DNA of 64,000 nucleotides from positions 310,001-374,000 of the forward strand of contig VLTN01000003.1 of assembly GCA_008330645.1 (NCBI GenBank), in the 5' to 3' direction. Every line of letters begins with the position of its first letter. Position 1 is the stretch's first letter. A program made the translations under genes and the position numbers. This stretch comes from Cafeteria roenbergensis (Eukaryota > Sar > Bigyra > Bicosoecida > Cafeteriaceae). The notes below the pieces were generated by a model. It was not told the origin of the DNA, did not search any database, and was given only the letters and a program-made list of their open reading frames with translations. Shown here one piece after another: positions 18,467-27,800 of the stretch.

Positions 18467-21400
18467 TCAGCTGGACGGCGCATCCACAAGCTTGTAGACC
18501 GCCCAGCGGCGGCTGTGCGCCTGGCCAGGCAATGGCCCATTGGGGCAAGCGCCATCAGCGCACCCGCATGCCGCAGCCGGCTCGTCAAGGCACGGGCTGC
18601 TGCATCCTGGTTCGCTGCCCGGGAGCGGTCGGCCGCGCAGCTGTCGGAAGGCGTAGGAGTAGCCCTTGCTGCCCTCGCGCGCCACCGCAAAGAACTCCAG
18701 CCCTTGCTCAAACGCACGCCTGCTGGCCAGAGCGACGTTTGCTCCGGCCGGGCCCTTGTTGTCGCGCTTGCCTTCGAACTGCGACGCTGAAGCCCAGCAT
18801 CCCAGGAACTGCAGGTTCTGCCTGCGAACCGACTCGCCGGGCAGGATCGCAGCGCTCGCGCCTGCGACGGGCTCCTCCTCGCCGGCCCGGCTGGGCTCAG
18901 GGCCAGTCTTGGGCGCCCTATAGCGCCGAGGCCGCTCGTGCGCCTGCCGGGGCCGCGCCGGCTCCGCCAGCCTTTCACGCGCTTGCGACTCGCTGACTGC
19001 GCGTGCGGCCGCGGCAACAGCCTCGTCGGCAAGCAGGCGCTGCTTCGCTTCCAATGCTGACGAGGGGGCCTCGGCCGTCGGCTGCCTGTTCGGCGGCTCG
19101 CGGGGCCGGTAGAGCCGGTAGAGCCCGAGCGGAGACGCGAACGCCAGCTCCAAGTGCTCCAGCGGCAGCTCTCGCAAGGCCCTGACGCGGGCGAGGGACT
19201 CCGTACCCGGGCGAGGCAAGCACGCCCGGGCGGACGGGTGGAGCTCGGAGTGCCCGTGGAGGCACATGCGGCAGAGGGCCGTGCCGAGCGCTGACTTGCC
19301 TCCAGGGCCCCAGGCGGACGCAGGGGCGGCGGTCAGGTTCGGCAGGAACCGTGCGGCTGCCGCGGCCATTGCCGGGAGCAGCTCGACGTCGCCGTTGGCC
19401 CCGCATCGCGCGAGGATCAGGTCCGCTCCAACGGCCCTTGCTGCAAGGCTCGCGTCGCGCTCGGATCCGATGAGCGCCACGGCCGCGAGGGACAGCGACG
19501 CATCGCCCGCCCGCGGCGCGCCTGTTGGGCCGCCAGACGCTGCTGCAGCGGTTGCTGTTGCAGGCGATGGCACGCCTGCAACTGCTGTTGCTGTTGCTGT
19601 TGCGGTTGCAGTTGATGTTGCTGTCGCTGTTGGGACTGTATGCATGCCGGTACCGCTTACAGCCACCGCGAGCTCCGCGTCACGACCCTGCCAGGACAGG
19701 ACCGCCGCCGAGGCGGGCGCATTGGCGCGTAGCCAAGCGCGAACTGCCGCCGCATCCGCCGCCTGCTCCGCGACGGAGCCTGAAGCAACGCCAGGCCTGG
19801 CCGGGGCCGCGGGACGCGCCACCAGCTGCGCGGCTGCGGCAGCAACCACCACAGCCACAGCCACAAGCGCGCGGCTGCGGTGCGGCGCAATCCCGCACCC
19901 CGTGCCCGCAGTGCTGCCCGTGCTGCAGCTGCTGCTGCTGCTGCCGGTGCTGCTGCTGACAGCTTCCATGGCGGACCGCCCGCGCGCTCGGCGCCTCCTC
20001 GGGGAGGCAGCAGGCACGTCAGACGAAGCCGCTGCGCCGCCCCCGCCGGCGCTGTGCCATCGAGCCGCCTCCCACAAAGCCGCATCCGCGCCTGCCGCTG
20101 CGACGATGCAGGCGAGACCCACCACCGTCCCACTGGCTCTGTCGCCTGTCGCACCCAGGGCCCCTGCTGCCCAGCCGAGGGCGGCAACGGGCACGAGTGC
20201 AGCGCCCGTGGCCTGTCTCGCAAGCCGTACTGCTCCTGCAGCGGCAAGCAGCAGCAGCGGTGCTGCCGCCAGCGCGTTCCGCCACCCGACCGCCCAAAGC
20301 ACGGGCGCGCTCCAGTCCCCGCCGCGCGCAGTGGCGGCCACTGCCCCCTCCAGCGTCTGCCACGCAGCCTGCGCGTCCGACCAGCTGTCACCGACCGACC
20401 CAGCCAGCGCGCCTCCCGCCAAAGAGCAAACCAACACGGCGACACCAGCGCGCGCTTTCGCCACAAGCGACGCTGCACGGCCCAAGGCCGCACGTGTGGT
20501 GGCGGCGGGCTGCCCGAGTGACGTATGCGAGCATTCTCCGCCTGGACGATGCAAAAGGGCCGCCAGATGGACGGCTGCAAACGAGGCGTGAAGCGCGAAC
20601 GCGGCCGGCCGAAGCAGGGCTTGGACTCCCGGGTCGGAACCGTCGACGGGAACGGCGACCATGAGAACCACGGTTGTTACGTGAAAAGCCGTCAGTGCGG
20701 CGACGAGCCGGCCCAGAGGCTGCTTGCCTTGGAGCGCAATCAGCGCGTGGAGCGGCGCTCCCCCTGTTGCCAGGCCCATGCCAGCGCTGGTTGAAGACAG
20801 TCCGGTCAGGGAGGCAGCGGAAAGCGCGGCCCAGGTAGCCGAGCCCGTGCGAACGCTCCGAGCCCAGGCCCAGAGACCAAACATGTGCGCAGCAGTCGAA
20901 GCGCCGTCTTGTGGTGAAGCCCAGTCCGCGCCGGCAGACGCTGGCGTCCACAAGGGCGCCACGGCGAACAGCAGGCCTGCCGCCAGGGCCAACGCTCGGT
21001 TGCCGGTGGCTTCAGCAGCGAGGGCGACGACGCCAAGCACTGCCAGGCAAGCGCAGGCTGCGACGAGCGCCGGGGGGCGCTCGAGGGCGGGCGCCTGCAG
21101 CGTCTCCCACAGGCCCCGAGTCACCCCTGGCGTCGGTGCAGCTCCACTTACGGCAAGCGGGGCTTTGTCGGCAACGTTCAGCAGGTGAATGTGATGCCCA
21201 GAGCGCAACGGCTGCCCATCGGCGGGAGTCTGCGGGAGGGGAGCGAGCGACGCCGCGCTGATTGTGCTGCCGCCGAGGTGCGCGACCGAGACCCAAGCGC
21301 TGGGCAGCGGTGTCCGCAAAGTGTCCCAGCTCAACTCACATCTCTAAATGTCGCCCCGCCCGTCAGTGAAGCAGGCTCGGGAAGCAGCCGCGCGGCCACC

Positions 21401-21498
21401 GCAACTGCGCAGCAGAGGGCAGCGACGAGCGCTCGCACCACGCCGAGCCTGCCCTCTGGGTGGGTCGCGCCGGTGGAGAGGGAAGGCCCGCCATCCAT
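18467..21498 (-). CDS. Degenerate STT3-like multipass membrane protein
   Basis: Looks like a divergent paralogue of STT3, the catalytic subunit of ER oligosaccharyltransferase. Exons 21340-21498 and 18467-21229 join in phase 0 (GTGAGT donor, CGCAG acceptor, 110-nt intron); about 973 residues. Exon 1 codes one membrane helix. Later segments align by eye with STT3: GNRALALAAGLLFAVAP then WARSVRTGSATWAALS (around 126-165), LRANAPASAAVLSW (about 551), VALIGSERDASLAARAV and LPLEHLELAFASPLGLYRL (about 743). The DXD of the first lumenal loop is absent, SVAGSYDNE is replaced by ASAGADWASPQD, and WWDYG by WQGRD, so glycosyl transfer is unlikely. A tail of about 200 residues after the STT3 end has a LGCW segment and a Cys-rich stretch near the C-terminus. 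A threonine/alanine-coding low-complexity insert lies near 19530-19640. Function unknown. Confidence 0.62.
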
Positions 21499-22020
21499 GG
21501 CCGCACAACTGCACGGGTGTACGGACGCGACGACCAAGTGCTGGCCTGTGGGGCGCCTGCGTTCGCTGCGCAGTCAGGGCGGCATGGGGTGCTCTGCCGA
21601 CACCAGAGGCCGTCTGACCCCCCCCCCAAAAAAAAGCCAGGTCGCGCCAGCAGTCCCGTGGCATGACTTTGAGCTAACTGTGGCTCTGGCCAGGCGCTCT
21701 TGGCTTGCGCGCGCCCCTGTGCGGTGAAGCGATACGGCCGTTTCCGCCAGCTGGAGCGCACTCAGGGACACCAGCATCAGCAGCGCTGCGCCTCGTGGCG
21801 CTTCGCCTCAGTTGTGCTCGGCGGCAGTTGGAAGATCCCGCTGTCGGTGGCGCCCTGCGCACACAATCGGGAGCCTCGACGGCCCAAGCGGCGAAGCGAT
21901 TGCGTGTTGCAAATTGGAGTCGTTTCGGCTCCGTGTTGGCAGCAGCTCTGCCGGCGCGCGCCCCGGAATCGCGCGGGCTGCACTCTCGAGGGCTCCCCAG
22001 GCCTTCCAAAGGGCATCGCA
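21499..22020. promoter_or_regulatory. Divergent promoter interval, STT3-like/C2 protein
   Basis: 522 bp between outward-facing start codons. A C-run followed by eight A residues lies at about 21620-21637. No further element was recognised. Short open frames here lack coding character. Confidence 0.4.
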
Positions 22021-24351
22021 ATGGCAGACTCTCGGGTCAAGCTCGATGTCCGTGTGACACTGATGGAGTGCTCGGGGCTCCGCAAGGTGAGGCCGGCGAG
22101 CGCGCGCCCTAGGGGCGCCGGAGAAGGATCCAGGCAAGGGCGGAACTTTTGCTCCCCGGCTCCTGCTTGCTGCCTGCCGCGCCAACGACGCCCCGCCGGC
22201 GTTGAGGGACCCCGGGGCGTTCGGCTGAGTGCAACCACATGGAGCTAGGCGCTTTGTCGTGGGTGATCGAGCTGCCCGCGAACGCTCGCACGCCTCTCGG
22301 ACCCCGATGCACCGATGACGCCAGCTTGCGCTTGATCTGTTGCGCAGGCCGAGAAGGGCATGTTCGCTGGCAAGAACGACCCATACGTCAAGGTGTCCCT
22401 GCTCATCAACGACAAGAAGGAGGGCACGCGCATCTCGCCGGTCATCAACAACGGCGGCCGCGATCCTCGCTGGAACCCGCCTCACGGCTGGAAGGCCGCG
22501 ATCGAGACGCTTCAGCGCACGGACCCCAGCGACCGCATTGAGCTGCTCTTCGATGTGTTTGACAAGAACACCATGACTGCGGACACTCGGATCGGGGCTG
22601 TGTACGTCAACCTTGCGACCCTCGCGGCAGGGCGCGAGCGGCGGCAGTTCGAGCTGGAGCACGAGAGCAAGTCAGCCGGCAAGGTGGACGCCATCATCGA
22701 GCTGAACGTCCCCGCTTTTGCTCCAGGCGCGGACCCGGGTGCCGCTGACGCCGAGGCGGCCGCCAAGGCGGAGGCCGATGCCGCTGCCGAGGCGGCTGCC
22801 AAGGCAGAGGCCGATGCCGCTGCCGAGGCGGCTGCCAAGGCAGAGGCCGATGCCGCTGCCGAGGCGGCTGCCAAGGCAGAGGCCGATGCCGCAGCCGCAG
22901 CTGCTGCCAGCGCTGCGGCTGCTGCCGCGCCTTCGCCGGCACCGGCACCCGCTGGCGAGATCACCTGGGCCGGCGCGTCTCCTCCCATCGGCGGCGGGGC
23001 ACAGCCCGCGCCGGCGCCCGCACCCTCCGCTGGATACCCCGGCCACCACACTCCTGGATCTGGAAGCGGCGGCTACCCCGGCGGCTCTGGCGGCTACCCC
23101 GGCGGCTCCGGCGGCTACCCCGGCGGCTCCGGCGGCTACCCCGGCGGCTCCGGCGGCTACCCCGGCGGCTCCGGCGGCTACCCCGGCGGCTACGGCGGCC
23201 AGACTGCGGGTCTGACCCGCGTGGGCCCTCCCTCGGGCGGAGGCTACCCCGGATCAGGGCCCGGCGGCTACCCTGGCGCCCCGGCCCCAGCTCCCAGTCC
23301 CTATGAGGGCCTGACCCGCGTTGGAGCGCCATCTGGAGGTGGCTACCCGGCAAGCCACGGCCACCACGGCCACCACAGCGGAATGCCGGGCCTTCCAGGC
23401 ATGGGCATGATGGCCGGTATTCCCGGGATGCCGGGCCTTCCCGGAATGGGCGGCATGCCTGGCGCGGGCGCCTACGGAGCCTCGACCTACGCCGCCGCGC
23501 AGGGCACCGACTACGCCCGCGACGCCATGAGCGGCTTTGTGTCTGCGGATTCGATGCGCCCCGAGGGCGTGGCCAACGGCACCTTCGTGGCCGGGCGCAC
23601 GGTGCGCTTCCACACGGACGGCGGCCGCTACCTCGCCATCGACGACTCCTTCCGCCTCACGGAGCTGGACGTCGACACTGGCGACACTGCCTTCTGCCCG
23701 GTCCCGGGGCGCTTCATCCGCCTCCAGTCCAGCGAGGGCCACGGCCGGACCGTGAACCTGGGCAAGCCCGGGGAGGACTTTTCTGAGTTCCGTCTGGACC
23801 GCCAGTCGGAGGGCAACTGGGCGCTCTACTGCGAGGCGGCTCGCGGCTACTTTGGCTTCGACGACGCGGGCTACTGCGTAATCAAGCCTGCGCCGCACCC
23901 CATCCGCTTCGGCCTGATGTCCCGCCGCGGCGGCATGCAGGACATCCCAGACCTGCGCCACGTGTGCGCCGACTCCACGGTGTTGGTCATCAACGCCCTG
24001 AACGGGCACACGCTGGGCATGAACCCGCACAACGGCGCGGTCGGGGCCATGACCCGCACGTTCGACCCCTCGTCGCAGTTCAACGTGCGCATCACCCGCG
24101 AGGTCATGCTCCGGGCCGTGGTGCGCGGAGGGCCGGAAGGCCCTGGCTTCGTGCGGATCGGCAACCCGGAGGACCCGGCGTCGGTGTCTCACGTCCTGGA
24201 TGCACAAGGCCGCGGCGGGGTGGAGAGCGCGCTTGTCATCATCAAGCGCGAAGGCGGGCGGATGTCCTTCCAGGGCGTGCGCCCGGACAAGGGCCGCGTC
24301 CCCGTCTTCGTGCGTTCAGGGTCGGGCGGGATCGAGTTCTCGTTCGCCTGA
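22021..24351 (+). CDS. C2-domain protein with GGYPGGS repeats and C-terminal beta-trefoil-like domain
   Basis: Exon 1 (22021-22086) and exon 2 (22348-24351) join in phase 0 across a 261-nt intron (GTGAGG, CGCAG); about 689 residues. The N-terminal 130 residues form a C2 domain (LDVRVTLMECSGLRKAEKG, NDPYVKVSLL, ELLFDVFDKNTM), with several of the acidic residues expected of a calcium-dependent lipid-binding site. Four 12-residue AEADAAAEAAAK repeats (about 158-205) follow, then a Pro/Ala segment and six GGYPGGS repeats (about 263-304), then GMPG-rich sequence. From about residue 434 the protein looks like fascin-type beta-trefoil repeats (VRFHTDGGRYLAIDD; WALYCEAARGYFGFDDAG). A role linking membranes and cytoskeleton is a guess. 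AATAAA at 24509 lies 158 bp past the stop. Confidence 0.75.
22753..22896 (+). repeat. Four tandem 36-bp units in the C2 gene
   Basis: Nearly identical 36-nt units (first base at 22753, 22789, 22825 and 22861) code AEADAAAEAAAK. They probably form a charged Ala-rich helix spacer. Confidence 0.9.
23068..23193 (+). repeat. Six tandem 21-bp units coding GGYPGGS
   Basis: Six 21-nt units, nearly identical at the DNA level, code GGYPGGS (the last ends in Y). The flexible Gly/Tyr/Pro spacer resembles annexin- or prion-like linkers. Confidence 0.9.
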
Positions 24352-24846
24352 GGCCAGCCCGCGAAGCGTGGCAGTTCGTCTTGAGGCGTTTGGCACTTGT
24401 GTGCGCTGCTCAGACGCGCGGCCTTGCCAGCCGACACTCAGCTTGGATAGCCGGCGTTGTCGTCGGGCCCTAAACGCCGCATTGGTTGCGGTGACAAAAC
24501 GTCGTTCCAATAAACCACTCAAGGCTATTGCAGCATCACGCACCAGTTGTGAAAGAAAGGGCAGCGAAGCAAGCCTTTGAAAACAAGAAGCGGCTCTCAA
24601 CCAGAGCGCAGACGGCCCGGCAAGCCTCAAGGGGAGGCGCCGCAGGCACCCCACAGCGTGGCCAGCGCAAAGCGCCACCGGGGCGTGCGCGCCCCTGCCT
24701 CGGCGGAAGGGCGTCGCGAGCGATCTGCGACGCCTCAACGAGCAGGGAGCGCACGCCCGGGGCGCGCGACAAGCGCACCAAAAGTCTTGCGCTAGGCAGA
24801 GGCAGCAATGCCAGCGCAGTGCTGAATCGGAGGGGCACAGGCGCCC
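24352..24846. other. Convergent intergenic region with poly(A) signal
   Basis: 495 bp between the stops of the C2 and GRK-like genes, less GC-rich than the genes. AATAAA at 24509-24514 on the + strand is a plausible polyadenylation signal for the C2 gene. Nothing else was recognised. Confidence 0.6.
24509..24514 (+). terminator. AATAAA polyadenylation signal candidate
   Basis: Canonical hexamer 158 bp after the C2-gene stop codon, in a less GC-rich patch. It is one of very few AATAAA strings in the window. Confidence 0.5.
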
Positions 24847-27800
24847 TCAAAGAACGCAGCAGCACGAGGCGAATCCGGCCTCGATGATCGGTTCGCCAAA
24901 GTGGTCTTTCCACAACAAGAATTCGGCCATCTCCAGCTGAAAGGCCTCGGGCATGGTGGCGTTCCAAGTATCGTAGATGCTCTGGTCGATGCTGGAGGCC
25001 GGGCCAAGCGCGGCGTCATCGAATTCGCCGATGACTGACTGCGGCGCAGCGTTGATCGTCGGCTCCGGCTTGAACGGCGGCTTGACTTGGCCAAACTGAA
25101 GCGCGCCCCAGTCCATCCCGCGGAACCAAGGGTGGCGCTTGACGACAGACGCGCCGCTGCTTCCCAGTCTGTGCACCGGGTCTCGGATGAGCAGGCCGGC
25201 GATGAGGTCCTGCGCTTCGGCCGAGGCGCGGCGCGGGTCGCAGCCGATCGTCATGTGCAGCGTGGCCAGGTCCATGCTCCGGTGGCGGTCCGAGGGGTCG
25301 AACTCGCGGGCCTGCTGCGAGCGGAACGGGCACACGCCGTGCAGCATCTCGTAGAGCACACAGCCGAGGCTCCACCAGTCAACGCTGTAGGCGTAGGGCT
25401 GCCGCGAGCCACCGGGCTTGTGAATCATCTCCGGCGCCCAGTAGCCTCGGGTCCCGCACCGGCCCTGAGTGAAGCCAGACCGAGGCAGGATGGTCGCGAG
25501 GCCGAGGTCTGCCAGGGCGACGTTGCCCTCCTCGTCCAGCATGATGTTGTCGGGCTTGAGATCGCGGTAGACGATGCGGTTCGAGTGCAGGTGGTCCAGG
25601 GCGAGCACGATCTGAGCAGCGTAAAACCGCGCTCGCTCCTCAGGAAGGCAGCGGTCGGGCGAGGCAGCAATGTGGAAGGCAAGGTCGCCCCCTGCCATGA
25701 GGTCCTGCACGAGCATGAGCTCTGTGGGCGTCTGGAAGGCGTACCTGAGGCCGACGACGAAGGGGGAGTGCGTCTTCGCCAGGATGGCGCGCTCGTTGAG
25801 CACAAGGCTCTCGGCGCGCTTGGACTGGATGCGACGCTTGTCCATCACCTTCATGGCGTAGAGGCGGCCCGTGTCGACCTTTTTGCAAGCGCTGACGGCA
25901 CCAAAGCCGCCCCTGCCTAGAATGCGCAGGGTCACGAATGACTCGGTGGTGGGCAGTTCCCTCTGCAGGGTGAGGAGCCGCTGAAGAAGCACGAAGTCCT
26001 GGGAGGCAGTGAAGCTAGTCCACCAGCGGCGCCGCAGGATGTCCATGGCAGCAGTGGCGAGGAAATCAAAGAGATCGGGCCGCAGGCCGCTGATGAAGGA
26101 GTCGGAGATCCAGCGGGACACGGCCGAGCGCGCGGGGCACTCGGGATTCATGCGGGCGACGGCGCGCCGCAGCATCCGGGCGTCGGACTGCAGCTTTTTC
26201 AAAATGCTGGCCGCGGATTCTTGCGGTTGCCCTGACGCCAGGCTCGCCGAGGCCAGCATTCCCGCCTCGGCCGCGGTCCCGAAGATGCTGTTGGTGCCCC
26301 CGTTGCTGCTGGTCTCAAGCCCGTACATGAGCCGGCGCTGAACCGAGGCGGGCGACGGCGCCGTGTGCGGGCTGGGGCTCTCGTCGAGGCGCCCGCTCGC
26401 GACTGGGGTCCGTCCGGTACTGGGGCCCGCGTTCATGCCGCGACCCTCCACCACGATTGCCAACGACTGCACCGCCTGCCGCGCCGCCACGTCGACAGCC
26501 GCCCGGGGAATTGTCCTCGTCGGTCTGGAGTCGTCGACGCTGCCATGGTCGTCGTCGTCGTCGTCGTCGCCATATTCGTCGTCATCAGCAGCAGCAGCAG
26601 CAGCGGCGGCAGAGGCGACTTCATCACCTCTGCTGCCGACGCCCCGGCGAGCGCGCCCCGAATGTCCATCGCCAGCGTCATCATCGTCGCCCTGGCTGGT
26701 TGCGTCAACGGCACCGTAGGCGCGGCTCCCACTTGGAGTTGTCCGGTCGGACACGTTGTCCGAGGCGGACACGCCCAGCCTGGCGCCCCTGGCACCTCGG
26801 CCCGCAGTTTTCGCGGTCCCAGCGTCCGCTGCGGTCGCAGAGGCAGCAGCAGCCCCTGCTGGGCCGCGCACATTCGCGGTTCTCGCTGCTGCCACTCGTG
26901 GCGACGCCGGACCCCGCAGCGACGACGTGGCCGAGCCGGCCTCACCGGCCATGGGTGTCGGTTTGAATGCGAGAGGGATGCCCTGGCCCGGAGTCGCGAC
27001 GTCTCCCTGCGCCAACGCGTCGATGAGCATGGGGCTGGGGGCGACCGTGGACTTGGAGGGTCGCACCTTGGGGCTCGACTGCAGCGAGGGGGGCAGCTCT
27101 GCCAGCGCGCCCGGCAGCAACCCCTGGAGGCGAGCCCCCTTGGACGACCCGGGAAGGTCGAGCGGCTCCCTGGAGCCGCCCACCTGCAGGCCGGACAGCT
27201 TGCTGGCGCTGTGCCGCGGGTGTCTCGCCCTGTCTCCGGTCTGTGACCCAGTGCGCCCGCTGCTGCCCCCTCCGCCCCCAGCAGTGGCTGGCTTGCTTCC
27301 GCCGTTGTATCTCGAGCTGGTTAGGCGGTCGGTGCCGTCCGACGGCGCGATGCTTGCACATCCTGGCGTTGGCAGCACGTGCGCTCGCGAGTCGCCGCTG
27401 TGCCGTCGCGCCGCCTGCTGCGAGCTCGGCGCCGTGACGTCCACCACATCCTCCGACTCCCCGCGGCGGAGGAACCCCGACTTTCTCGGCCGGTTGAGCA
27501 GCGATCCGCCCGGCACGCTCGGCATGGAGCCGCGGGCGACGGGGGGCGAGGCCGGCTGGCCAGCCCGTGAGGAGCCGGCAATGTGCTGCTGGGTCTGGCG
27601 CCAACCGTCCCCTGCGGGGCCTGCCATAGCCATACTGGCACTTGCGTTTCGCCCTCTGGCGGGAACGGAGTCCGACTGGCGAAGGATGCCGCGGCTCGGG
27701 CGCCTCCCGCCAGCCCCCCCAGCGGCGGGGCTCTCGACCGGCGACGTCACAGACATCAGGGCTCCCCCCGTCCCTCTTGAGCCTGTCGTTTCGGCGCTGG

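Noticed and set aside
18106-19032. RTEL1 N-terminal extension of about 300 codons
   Set aside because: The frame is open only by chance through the promoter region and the 3' end of the STT3-like gene. The homologous start is at 18111 and splices to MPVLELRG.
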